The notes: generated by a model not told the origin, from the sequence alone. A DNA stretch of 52,204 nucleotides from Micropruina sp. (GCA_016711105.1 JADJTO010000008.1:1-52204), one strand, 5' to 3'. Shown: positions 42,658 to 50,501, counted from the first letter of the stretch. Numbers and translations are program-made.

Positions 42658-42948
42658 ATGCGTAAGTATGAAGTCATGGTCATCATTGATCCCGACGTCG
42701 ACGATCGTCAGGTCAATGGCCTGCTCGAGAAGCCGCTCGCCGGCTTGACCAAAGCCGGTGGCACTGTGGACAGCCTGGATGTTTGGGGTCGGCGTCGCCT
42801 GGCCTACGACATTCGGAAGAAGTCCGAAGGCATCTACGCCGTCATCAACATCACCGCTGAGCCTGCCGTTGTGAAGGAACTGGATCGCCAGTTCACCCTC
42901 AACGAGCAGATCATGCGCACCAAGGTCATCCGTCCGGAGACCCGCTAG
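42658..42948 (+). CDS. rpsF: 30S ribosomal protein S6
   Basis: A 96-residue S6 protein that partners S18 on the 30S platform. It begins MRKYEVMVIIDPDVDD and contains VWGRRRLAYDIRKKSEGIY and the C-terminal EQIMRTKVIR. A strong AGGAGGTG ribosome site lies 8-15 bases upstream. It is first in the conserved rpsF-ssb-rpsR-rplI operon. Confidence 0.98.
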   Translation: MRKYEVMVIIDPDVDDRQVNGLLEKPLAGLTKAGGTVDSLDVWGRRRLAYDIRKKSEGIYAVINITAEPAVVKELDRQFTLNEQIMRTKVIRPETR

Positions 42949-42952
42949 CACC

Positions 42953-42997
42953 GGAGCCACAGCTTTTTGTCAGGGGCTCCTGACAGGCTGTGGTTCC
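42953..42997 (+). promoter_or_regulatory. Long hairpin between rpsF and ssb
   Basis: An outer stem GGAGCCACAGC/GCTGTGGTTCC (10 of 11 pairs, 42953-42963 with 42987-42997) encloses an inner TGTCAGG-GGCT-CCTGACA hairpin (42968-42985) preceded by a T5 run. It may be an attenuator, a processing site, or a stability element that sets S6 and SSB levels apart. Confidence 0.65.
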
Positions 42998-43025
42998 TTA
43001 CCGGTCCGACTCGAAAGACACACAC

Positions 43026-43541
43026 ATGGCAGGCGAAACCATCATCACGTTGGTCGGCAATCTCACCGCCGACCCCGAACTGCGCTTCACCCCGTCCGGT
43101 GCTCCGGTGGCCAACTTCACGGTTGCCTCCACGCCCCGCACGTTCGATCGTCAGACCAGTGAATGGAAAGACGGCGATGCCATGTTCCTCAACTGCTCGG
43201 TGTGGCGTCAGGCCGCCGAGAACGTCGCCGAGTCGCTGACGAAGGGCATGCGGGTCGTCGTTCAAGGTCGTCTGAAGTCCCGCTCGTACGAGACCCGCGA
43301 GGGCGAGCGCCGCACCGTGTTCGAGGTCGAGGTCGACGAGGTCGGTCCGTCGCTGCGTTACGCCTCCGCCAAGGTCGTCCGGAACTCCGGCGGCTCGGGC
43401 GGCGGCTACAGCGGCGGCGGTGCACCCGCTGGCGGTGCATCCACCGGCGGCGACTCCTGGTCGTCCGGCGGTTCCAGCAATCGTCAGCCGGCGGCGGCCG
43501 ACCCCTGGGCTCAGGCCCAGAGCGACGAGCCCCCGTTCTGA
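43026..43541 (+). CDS. ssb: Single-stranded DNA-binding protein
   Basis: A 171-residue SSB. The OB fold occupies about residues 1-110 (ITLVGNLTADPELRFTPSG, FLNCSVWRQAAENVAESL, VVVQGRLKSRSYETREGERR), followed by a Gly/Ser-rich flexible linker and the acidic partner-binding tip DEPPF. ATG 43026 matches the family start. It is placed between rpsF and rpsR as in most bacteria. Confidence 0.97.
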   Translation: MAGETIITLVGNLTADPELRFTPSGAPVANFTVASTPRTFDRQTSEWKDGDAMFLNCSVWRQAAENVAESLTKGMRVVVQGRLKSRSYETREGERRTVFEVEVDEVGPSLRYASAKVVRNSGGSGGGYSGGGAPAGGASTGGDSWSSGGSSNRQPAAADPWAQAQSDEPPF

Positions 43542-43647
43542 CACCCGGTCGATAGCTCCGCTGCGGCGGGGTGCTCGGCAGGCGTCCATCCGTTCAACGT
43601 CATTCCGGCCCTGAAAAGCCGGGCTCATCAGGAAAGAGAGCACCACA

Positions 43648-43887
43648 ATGGCTTCCAACCAGCGTAAGCCGGTGAACAAGAAGAAGATCGCTCCGGCGAA
43701 ATCTATTCGCATCGGCACCATCGATTACAAGGACACCGCAACCTTGCGGAAGTTCATCTCCGAGCGGGGGAAGATCCGCGCCCGTCGCGTGACCGGCCTC
43801 TCCGTCCAGGAGCAGCGCAAGGTCGCGATCGCGGTCAAGAACGCTCGCGAGCTCGCCCTTCTGCCCTACGCGTCCACCGCCCGCTGA
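43648..43887 (+). CDS. rpsR: 30S ribosomal protein S18, zinc-free type
   Basis: A 79-residue S18 with IDYKDTATLRKFISERGKIRARRVTGL, the core that binds S6 and 16S rRNA. The N-terminal Cys residues of zinc-binding S18 forms are absent; the sequence there is KKKIAPAKSIRIGTIDY. Actinobacteria often hold both zinc and zinc-free paralogues. AGGAAAGAGAG upstream supplies the ribosome site. Confidence 0.95.
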   Translation: MASNQRKPVNKKKIAPAKSIRIGTIDYKDTATLRKFISERGKIRARRVTGLSVQEQRKVAIAVKNARELALLPYASTAR

Positions 43888-43904
43888 GAAAGGACAACAC
43901 CAAG

Positions 43905-44351
43905 ATGAAGCTCATCCTCACTGGTGCCGTCGACCATCTCGGCATCGCCGGCGATGTCGTGGAGGTCAAGGACGGCTACGGCCGCAACTTCCTGCTGCCG
44001 CGCGGCTTCGCGATCAAGTGGAGCCGTGGCGCCGAGAAGCAGATCGACGGCATCAAGCGTGCGCGCGATGCTCGTGAGATCCGTGGCGCCGACCACGCCC
44101 GGGAGATCCGCGCTCAGCTCGAGCAGCTCGCGGTGTCGCTGCCGGCCAACGCCGGCGAGAGCGGCAAGCTGTTCGGTGCGGTCACCCCGGCCGACATCGT
44201 GCTCGCGGTGAAGAAGGCCGGTGGCCCGGCCGTCGACAAGCGCGCGGTCGAGATCGCCAAGCCGATCAAGACCGTCGGCACGCACAACGTCGGGCTCAAG
44301 CTGACCAGCGGCGTTGTCGCCCACATCAACGTGGACGTCGTCGCCGCCTGA
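43905..44351 (+). CDS. rplI: 50S ribosomal protein L9
   Basis: A 148-residue L9. The N-terminal RNA-binding domain reads MKLILTGAVDHLGIAGDVVEVKDGYGRNFLLP, split here only by its usual loop; a long connecting helix follows (ARDAREIRGADHAREIRAQL), then the C-terminal domain with GKLFGAVTPADI. It lies 17 bases after rpsR and is followed by a terminator. dnaB, which often follows rplI, is not here. Confidence 0.97.
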   Translation: MKLILTGAVDHLGIAGDVVEVKDGYGRNFLLPRGFAIKWSRGAEKQIDGIKRARDAREIRGADHAREIRAQLEQLAVSLPANAGESGKLFGAVTPADIVLAVKKAGGPAVDKRAVEIAKPIKTVGTHNVGLKLTSGVVAHINVDVVAA

Positions 44352-44365
44352 TCGGCCCTCGAAAG

Positions 44366-44396
44366 CGCCGCTCACCTTTAGGTGGGCGGTGTTTTT
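44366..44396 (+). terminator. Rho-independent terminator of the rpsF-rplI operon
   Basis: An 11-bp stem CGCCGCTCACC/GGTGGGCGGTG (two G-U pairs) closes on TTTA and is followed by TTTTT. It lies 14 bases after the rplI stop. Confidence 0.9.
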
Positions 44397-44463
44397 GTGT
44401 GCGCTTGTGGGCTGGCGGCTCTGGTTCCCGGGGCGGATCGGCTCGGCGGCGTAGGGTGGTCCG

Positions 44464-45258
44464 ATGACCAGTTGGCGTGAGCGGATCGCCGTGCCCGCAG
44501 CAGTTTCCTGGCCGAAGGTGATGCTGGCCCTCGGGGTCGCCGTGGTGCTGGTGGTTCTCGGGATCGGGGTGCGAGGTCTGTTTGCGCCGGTGGAGCGAGC
44601 GGGGAACCCGACTATTCCGGTGCCGCCGCCCACTGCTGTTGCCGCTGAGCCGACCTTGTCACCATCGAGCAGTCCCAGTGCGAGCGGAAGTCCGTCGGCC
44701 AGCCCCTCCGGGACGCCCTCGGCTACCGCCCCGGTGCCAGGGGTGAAGGCGTCCGGCAAGTTCAACTGGTCGTCCGGGGTGGCCGCGGCCGCCGGGTCGA
44801 GTGGCACCCTGCACTCCTACGTGGTCGCTGTGGAGACGACGGCCAAGGTGAAGGCGAACAGTGCCGCGGGCGTCGTGGCTGGTGTGTTGAACGATCCGCG
44901 CAGTTGGACGGGTGGCGGTACCGTCCGCTTCGCCCTGATCGCGGACGCGAAGAAGGCCGACGTTGTGGTCTACCTGGCCAGCACCGCCACGGCGACCAAG
45001 CTCTGCGGATCAGCCGCCGAAAGTGCCTACACCTGTCGCTCGGGAAGCAAGGTGGTGATCAACGCCGACCGGTGGGCTGCGGCGCCGGCGACGTACGCGG
45101 CTGATCTGCAGAACTTCCGGCGTTTCCTGGTCAACCACGCCGTCGGCCACTATCTCGACCGCAGTCACGCCAGCTGCGCCAAGAAGGGCGGCAAGGCGTC
45201 GGTCATGCAGCAGCAGAGCACGGATCTGGGCGGCTGCACTCCGAACCCCTGGCCCTGA
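44464..45258 (+). CDS. DUF3152 secreted protein with defective metalloprotease motif
   Basis: A 264-residue protein with one membrane helix at about 20-40, a Ser/Pro/Thr-rich linker (to about 95) and a C-terminal DUF3152 domain resembling zinc metallopeptidases. Family members read NHEVGH-xLGH-xH. Here it reads NHAVGHYLDRSH, so the catalytic Glu is Ala and the Gly is Asp, while the three zinc-ligand His remain. The closing MQQQSTDLGGCTPNPWP and a Cys pair that would form a disulfide are conserved. It is probably inactive as a peptidase but may still bind metal or substrate. Confidence 0.8.
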   Translation: MTSWRERIAVPAAVSWPKVMLALGVAVVLVVLGIGVRGLFAPVERAGNPTIPVPPPTAVAAEPTLSPSSSPSASGSPSASPSGTPSATAPVPGVKASGKFNWSSGVAAAAGSSGTLHSYVVAVETTAKVKANSAAGVVAGVLNDPRSWTGGGTVRFALIADAKKADVVVYLASTATATKLCGSAAESAYTCRSGSKVVINADRWAAAPATYAADLQNFRRFLVNHAVGHYLDRSHASCAKKGGKASVMQQQSTDLGGCTPNPWP

Positions 45259-45271
45259 TCGCCCACTTCGC

Positions 45272-45310
45272 CCCCAAAAGGGGCACTCCGCCCGCGTCAT
45301 GCTGCGGGCG
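45272..45310 (+). terminator. Twin hairpins after the DUF3152 gene
   Basis: CCCC-AAAA-GGGG (45272-45283) is followed by CGCCCGC/GCGGGCG with an 8-base loop (45289-45310), 13 bases beyond the stop. No T-tract is present; it is a likely terminator of the high-GC type. Confidence 0.5.
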
Positions 45311-45375
45311 AAGAGGACGTTTTGCGGGCGAGGTCGCCGCCGGTGTCCGAGCGTTGAGACGGGCGGGGTCGGGGC

Positions 45376-45407
45376 TTATCCACAAGGGTTATCCACAGTG
45401 GGGATAA
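45376..45407. promoter_or_regulatory. Cluster of DnaA-box-like sites
   Basis: Two exact TTATCCACA boxes (45376-45384 and 45389-45397) lie in the same orientation, 13 bases apart. A third, TTATCCCCA, lies on the minus strand at 45399-45407. GTTATCC and GGATAAC also form an inverted repeat. The region may bind DnaA, as a titration or regulatory site. There is no AT-rich unwinding element or dnaA/dnaN neighbour, so it is not a complete oriC. Confidence 0.5.
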
Positions 45408-45442
45408 CTACACGGGTGTAACTCGTCAGCGGTGGTCCGTAA

Positions 45443-45676
45443 GGTGCCCGCAAGGCAGGCGAGTCGACAGTTCAGCAGCGTCAGCGCGACCTGACCCAGC
45501 TGAGGACTGACCTGAGCAGTGCGACAGATGCGGTGGCCACTTCTAGGAGCAGGGTGACGAAAGCCAATGAGGCTGCCCGGAGCACCCGCAGCGACACAAC
45601 CGCGGCGTCAGAAGGGCGCGGAGGTTTCCACTTCGTCACCCATGTTTGCAGTCTTGCAGCGGTGTCTTGCATGTGA
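45443..45676 (+). pseudogene. Coiled-coil protein fragment without a start
   Basis: An open frame after a TAA at 45440 encodes a heptad-like stretch (QQRQRDLTQLRTDLSSATDA, then SRSRVTKANEAARST) and stops at 45674-45676. It has no start codon and no recognised family. It looks like the tail of a longer coiled-coil gene whose front was lost. Between it and the HsdR remnant (45677-45891) I see no convincing gene. Confidence 0.35.
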
Positions 45677-45891
45677 AGACCCGTTGTCGAGCAGGTCAGG
45701 GAAGCGTTCACCTGAGGCAGCGCCACGCTGCGTTCCCGATCAAGGTCTCGGTCGTATCGGCGCTGCGCTTCCGAAGAGGGACCTCCTTGTCCGCGATCTG
45801 CCTTTCGATCTGCCCGTGCTTCTTCTCCGCGGCGTTCGCCTTCGCCCCAGGCCACTAACGGGTTCAAGGGCATCTACCGGCTGCCACCACC

Positions 45892-46319
45892 GTGGATGTC
45901 GTGGCGGCTTCTGCCTCGGAGATGGCCGTCGGTGATGGTTATCTTGTGCCGCCGAAGGCCGTGTCGGTTGGGACCGGGTTCCTGCGCCACGGGATCCGCT
46001 ACGCCGACCTGTCCGAGCAGGAGAAGGACCAGTGGGACGGTCTGGATTGGGGTGAGGGCGACCCGCCCGAAGAGGTGGACGCCGAGGCCCTCAACCGCTT
46101 CCTGTTCAACGCCGACACCGTCGACAAAGTGTTGGCCACACTCATGAGCGACAGCCACAAGGTGGCAGGAGGGGAGCGGATCGGTAAGACGATCATCTTC
46201 GCCAAGAACCAGCGGCATGCGGAGTTCATCTCGACACGGTTCGACATCGGCTGGCCTGAGCACGCTGGCCACTGGCCCGCGTCATCACATCCGCTTGGAT
46301 GGGAGTGCACTGCAGCTGA
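45892..46319 (+). pseudogene. Remnant of a type I restriction HsdR-like helicase
   Basis: About 125 residues resemble the interior of an EcoEI-type HsdR/DEAD-box subunit: GDGYLVPPKAVSVGTGFL, LSEQEKDQWDGLDW, LNRFLFNADTVDKVLATLM and RIGKTIIFAKNQRHAEFIS. No start, Walker A nuclease domain or C-terminus is present. After WPEHAGH a one-base slip near 46272 would give GHLARVITS, again family-like, before a stop at 46317-46319. It is a dead fragment of a restriction system; no hsdM or hsdS is visible. Confidence 0.65.
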
Positions 46320-46331
46320 CATAACTGACGC

Positions 46332-46497
46332 AGTCTCGTTTCACCGGTTTGCAGGTGTCTCGATTCGTTGGCGCGGAGCGTCAGCCAGTCTCACTTTGTC
46401 CAACGCCGGACAGCTGTCGTAGGGCAACTTCGAAACTGGAATCAATTTGCCAAGAAGTGAGACGCGACGAGACAACAGGCGCCAGCAAGTCTCGATT
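46332..46497. repeat. Array of GTCTC-core repeats in both orientations
   Basis: Six copies of a (A/T)GTCTC(G/A)NTT-like element lie within 166 bases. Direct copies have GTCTC at 46333, 46357, 46388 and 46489; inverted copies (GAGAC) are at 46459 and 46469. Best matches are AGTCTCGTTTC, TGTCTCGATTC and AGTCTCACTTT. It could be a recombinase or transposase binding region, or a regulator array. No gene is seen in this stretch. Confidence 0.45.
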
Positions 46498-46593
46498 TCT
46501 CACCCCGGCACCCAGCCCGCCCCCGGGGGTCGCCACCAGACCCTGCCGTGGCCATCCAGGCGCACCGCACCACGTCTCCGACGAGCGCCTATC

Positions 46594-46675
46594 ACTCCTT
46601 CACGCCGTGAACACCCGCCATTCGGCAGGCTCCCGGACCCCCGCGACCGAAGGAGTCGTGAGGCGTGTTCACGGC
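46594..46675. repeat. Interleaved inverted repeats (pseudoknot topology)
   Basis: Two perfect inverted repeats interlock. ACTCCTTC (46594-46601) matches GAAGGAGT (46649-46656), and GCCGTGAACAC (46604-46614) matches GTGTTCACGGC (46665-46675). Order A-B-A'-B' could fold as an H-type pseudoknot in RNA, or mark two overlapping protein sites in DNA. It lies about 90 bases upstream of the AlbA_2 gene. Confidence 0.5.
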
Positions 46676-46762
46676 CCATCGCCGTCCGCCTACCGGGTGA
46701 CAGTTCGCCTAGCGGGGAGCGAGTTCTACATAAAGTGTGGATTATGTCCATGTCGAGTGTTG

Positions 46763-47739
46763 ATGTGGATGTTTTCTGCCCTGATCGACATCCTGCGCTC
46801 TGAGGGCAGCGATGTCGCCGACATTGAGGCCAAGGCGGCCAGCGGGGCTATCCGGCCAGCCTGATCGAGACCCGGTGTGCCTTCGGCAACATGCCTGGCG
46901 GGGGGACCATCGTCCTTGGGCTTGATGAGCAGGACGGCTTCAGGGCAACCGGGGTGTATGAGCCGGTCGAAGCCCAAAGGCGACTCGCTGACCAGGCCAG
47001 AACCGCCGTCACCCCGCCGCTTCAGGTGACCCTTGAGACCGCGCTCACCGAAGGTGCAACCCTTGTGGTGGCTCGGGTCAGCGAACTACCAGCGCGGGAT
47101 CAGCCCTGCTCTGTGATCGCCGTGGGTCGGGCGTACCTGCGTTCCTACGACGGTGACTACGCACTCTCCGCCCAAGAACAGGCGGCCTTCGTTGCCGAAC
47201 GGGGGCCCCCCCGCTTCGACCGTGACGCCGTCTCGGATACCGGCCTCGACGATCTGGACCGAGCCGGCGGGAGCGCCCGCAATCAGAGCCTCTATGACAT
47301 CGCCAAGGACATCCGCACTCCCGATGGCCGACGGATCATCGAAGGGATCGGCACCGGCATCACCGCCGCCCGAGAGGCGCTACACGCCGCCGGAATGACG
47401 CCGCCACACTTCTTGGACGCCGGCGTCCGGTTCACCGCGATCGTGCCGCGCCACGCCCTTCTCGATCCGGACGACCTGCAGTGGCTGGCCGCGCTCCCCG
47501 GCACCTCCGGTGCCTCTGATGCACAGCGCCACGCCCTAGTGGACATGCGTCACGGCGTGCAGTTCACGAATCTGACGTACAGAGAGCGCTTTCCCATGGA
47601 CTCGACCCAGGCGCGGGCTCAACTCTCGGACCTTGTGGAGAGGGGGGTAGTCGAAGCCAGAGGCGAGAAACGTGGACGCACCTATCGGCTGGACCCCCAG
47701 GCCGCCGTCCCGCTTAGCCTGAATCCACCGGTCGGGTAG
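46763..47739 (+). pseudogene. AlbA_2/Schlafen-type ATP-binding protein, one frameshift
   Basis: A protein of about 325 residues of the AlbA_2 (AAA_4, Schlafen-like) group. The start ATG 46763 (or 46769) opens FSALIDILRSEGSDVADIEAKAASG. After one missing G in the run at 46845-46848 the frame continues YPASLIETRCAFGNMPGGGTIVLGLDE, then VYEPVEAQRRLADQAR and the GRRIIEGIGTGITAAREAL helix, and ends with a winged-helix-like SDLVERGVVEARGEKRGRTYRL. Family members are predicted transcription regulators or helicase-linked proteins and some occur in defence loci. Function here is unknown. Confidence 0.65.
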
Positions 47740-47759
47740 CGGCGCGGTAATGGGGAAAT

Positions 47760-49345
47760 GCCCTTCTGACAAGGGAGAATGGGACTTATCTAAGGTTCCG
47801 CAGCTCCTGCAAGAAGGGCACTTCCGAGATGCAACTTTCTCACACCCCCGGCCGGATGTCCGCCTCGTTCGACGAGCCGAACCTGGTCGGGTCTGCCGGG
47901 CTGGTACCGGCGTTGGCGCTGACTGGTCGGATCGGGCTGGTGGAGCTGGCTGATGCCGTGTTGACGGTGCCCGGGGCGAAGGGCTGCGCCGGAGCGAAGG
48001 TGGCCTCGGTGTTGGCCGGGATGCTGGCCGGCGCGGACAGCATCGACGACCTGGATCTGCTGCGGCATGGGGCGATGGGCAAACTGTTCACCGGGGTGCG
48101 GGCGCCGTCCACGCTGGGCACATTTCTGCGCAGCTTCCAGTTCGGGCATGTCCGCCAACTCGACGCGGTCGCTTCTCGGACCTTGTGCCGGCTGGCTGCC
48201 CGGGTGCCGGGCCTGCTGCCCGCCGGGCCGGTGGGAAGTGTGGCTCGACGTCGACGACACGATCAAACCGGTCTATGGCCGCAGCAAGCAGGGCGCCGAA
48301 CACGGCTACACCCACATCCGCGGGTTGAACGCCCAGATCGCTGCCGCCTCCGGCCCTAATCTGGCGCCGATCATCGCCGCCGCGCGGCTCCGCCGCGGCG
48401 CAGCCGCCTCCGCTCACGGCGCGGTCCGGCTGGTCCGCGACGCTATCGCCACGCTGCGCCGGGCAGGCGTCGATGGGCAGGTGCTGGTCCGGGCCGATTC
48501 GGCCTACTACCAGCAAGGGTTGATCACGGCGATCGTCAAGGCCGGCTGCCAGTTCTCGATCGGCGCCCGCCTCAACACCGCAGTCCGCGCCGCGATCGCC
48601 ACCATCGACGACCAGGCCTGGACCCCGATCGTCTACCCGAACGCGATCGTGGACCTCCGACACCGGCGAGCTGATCTCGACCGCCGAAGTGGCCGAAACC
48701 GGCTACACCGCGTTCACCTCCCACCGCACCGGCAGGGTCACCGGTCGGCTGATCGTGCGCCGGGTCCCCGAACGCAACACCCGCAAGCTCGCCGCGGCCG
48801 CCCAGGACGGCCTCTTCCAGGTCTGGCGCCACCACGCCCTGTTCACCAACCAGAGCGCACCACTGGTCGAAGCGGAGAAAACCCACCGCGGCCACGCCGT
48901 CATCGAGCAAGTGTTCGCCGACCTGAAAGCCGGCCCGCTGGCCCACCTGCCCTCGAAATCGTTCACCGCCAACAGCGCCTGGCTGGCCATCGCCACGATC
49001 GCGTTCAACCTCACCCGAGCCCTCGGCGTCACCGCCGGCGGCCGCTACCCCCGAGCCGAAACCGCGACCATCCGAGCCCAACTGATCCACACCCCCGCCC
49101 GCGTCTCCACCTCCGCCCGCCGCCACCACCTCCACCTACCCACCCGATGGCCCTGGGCCACCGCCTGGCAACAACTCTGGACCACGATCATGACCACCTG
49201 ACCCAGACAACCCACGACCACCACCACCAAGGAACCCAGTGGAAAACCCGGACAGACCGGGCCAACACCCCTGCCCCCACATCGTCACGACCGCCAGCAA
49301 ATGCACGATCCACAAGCACGAACACGCACGGAACGTCAACCGGTG
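47760..49345 (+). mobile_element. IS1380-family insertion sequence (ends approximate)
   Basis: An insertion sequence carrying one broken DDE transposase. Upstream, an inverted pair GCCCTTCT (47760-47767) and AGAAGGGC (47812-47819) flanks 44 bases that include GACAAGGGAGAATGGGAC. I could not match terminal inverted repeats or a target duplication with certainty, so the limits given are estimates. It is inserted between the AlbA_2 gene and the IS21 element. Confidence 0.65.
47829..49201 (+). pseudogene. IS1380-type transposase, two frameshifts
   Basis: A DDE transposase of about 457 residues spread over three frames. The first part (LVPALALTGRIGLVELADAV, GADSIDDLDLLRHGAM) ends near 48233, where one extra G would give GPVGEVWLDVDDTIKPVYG with catalytic Asp residues. 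The second part holds VLVRADSAYY (catalytic Asp) and runs to about 48655, where one base must be removed to reach DTGELISTAEVAETGYTAF. The third part has HRGHAVIEQVFADLKAGPL (catalytic Glu region). All catalytic blocks survive, so the element may be intact in reality. Confidence 0.8.
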
Positions 49346-49567
49346 GATTCAGGCTTAGTCACCGCCCCCCCTCGCTCTTGGAACTGGCCGACCATCAGAG
49401 TGGAGATGGCGTACGTTTCCCTGATCAACGGCGCGCCGCTGAGCTTCCGGCGCCGGCTGTGTCGGCACTCTCCGTGACCCGGCACGCACACGTCCTGCTC
49501 GCGTCACTTCGGGCGGGTGGGGCCACCCTGGAGGAGATCCTGTCCGCGACCGGATTGACGGTGTCAA
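49202..49567. other. Spacer between the two insertion sequences
   Basis: No recognisable gene. The first part likely holds the right end of the IS1380 element (CGGTG...CACCG near 49339-49363). A frame ending near 49602 encodes TRHAHVLLASLRAGGATLEE, followed by ILSATGLTV, that may be the tail of an interrupted gene, but I recognise no family. Confidence 0.3.
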
Positions 49568-49660
49568 TGGCCAGTGGGACTTCCCTGTGGGCGGTCATGT
49601 GATGTCCTTGTGGGTGGTCACGTGATGTCCCTGTTGGTGGCCAGCTGATCTCCCCTGCCC
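49568..49660. repeat. Four tandem 23-bp units at the IS21 left end
   Basis: Four successive units of 23-24 bases begin at 49568, 49592, 49615 and 49638 and share (T/C)GG(C/T)CA..TGATGTCC.TGT.GG. Multiple terminal repeats that bind the IstA transposase are typical of IS21. Confidence 0.75.
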
Positions 49661-49664
49661 GGGT

Positions 49665-50445
49665 TCAGGTCAGGGGCATCACGCCCCTTCCGGCGACGGC
49701 GTCGGACAGTCGGAGTGAGTTGCCCTCCGGTGATGATGACGTGGGCGTGGTGGAGAGTCGGTCGACGGCGGCGGTGGCCAGCGTTTGGGCATGAGGGCGT
49801 CGAACCCGGAGGGGTGGATGTTGCTGGTGACGGCGATCGAACGGCGTTCTAGGCGGCCTCGACGACCCGGTAGAACGCTTCGGCGGCAGCCTGCCCGGCG
49901 GGAAGCATGCCAATGTCATCGATGACGACCAGGTCGGCGCGGGTGATCCGGGCGACGGTACGGGCGATGCTGCCGTCGGCGTTCGCGCCCTGGTGATCTG
50001 GGCGGTCAACGATTCCGGAGTAGACAGGCGACCTTCGGGTCTGGTCGGTGGCCTTGTGGGCGAGTGCGTCGACGAAGTAGGTCTTGCCGGTTGACGGACG
50101 GGCCGGCTTCCGATGGCCCGGAGTTCTCGTGCCGACCGATCCATTCCAGGGTCGCCAGACCCGGATTGGGTGGCCGGCGGGATGGACAGATCGGACTCCC
50201 GCCGGGCTTGGAACGTCTTCCCGGCTGGCGGCCCGGCTGGTTTGCGGCGGCTGGTGCGGTTGGCCTGGTCGCGGCCGCGGATCTCTTCGGCGAGGAGCAC
50301 GCGGACGACTTCCGGCCAGAGTCCGAGCGTTGTGCCCTGGCGGTGGCAGACGTCGGGGCTGCGTGGCGGAGGTACGGCAGCCGCGTCCTCCACTGGCCGC
50401 GTCGGGGCCTCTGGCGGGGTGGTGCAGTGCTGTCGAGGTGATCAT
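49665..50445 (-). pseudogene. istB: IstB-like transposition helper ATPase, frameshifted
   Basis: The frame opens at ATG 50445 (MITSTALHHPARGP) a few tens of bases after istA. Family features lie in several frames: LGLWPEVVRVLLAEEIRGRD, a Walker A remnant GKTYFVDALAHKATD and Walker B LVVIDDIGMLPAGQAA. The end near 49665 reads LSDAVAGRGVMPLT. IstB is the AAA+ protein that directs IstA to target DNA. At least two indels break it; decay or poor sequence are both possible. Confidence 0.7.
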
Positions 50446-50501
50446 CAGGTCGCTCCTGCCGGGGTCGTGTTGTTGAATCCGGCCCAACCGCCGGTGCCGG
50501 G

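Noticed and set aside
45376..45407. Complete replication origin
   Set aside because: Only three DnaA-like boxes, no AT-rich unwinding element and no dnaA, dnaN or parAB nearby.
45567..45935. A plus-strand 122-residue frame in the accessory spacer
   Set aside because: Cys/Arg-rich with no pattern, overlapping other equally weak frames on both strands; no basis to choose it.
49568..49660. CRISPR array
   Set aside because: The 23-base units are directly adjacent and diverged, with no spacers, and match the opposite end of an IS21 element.
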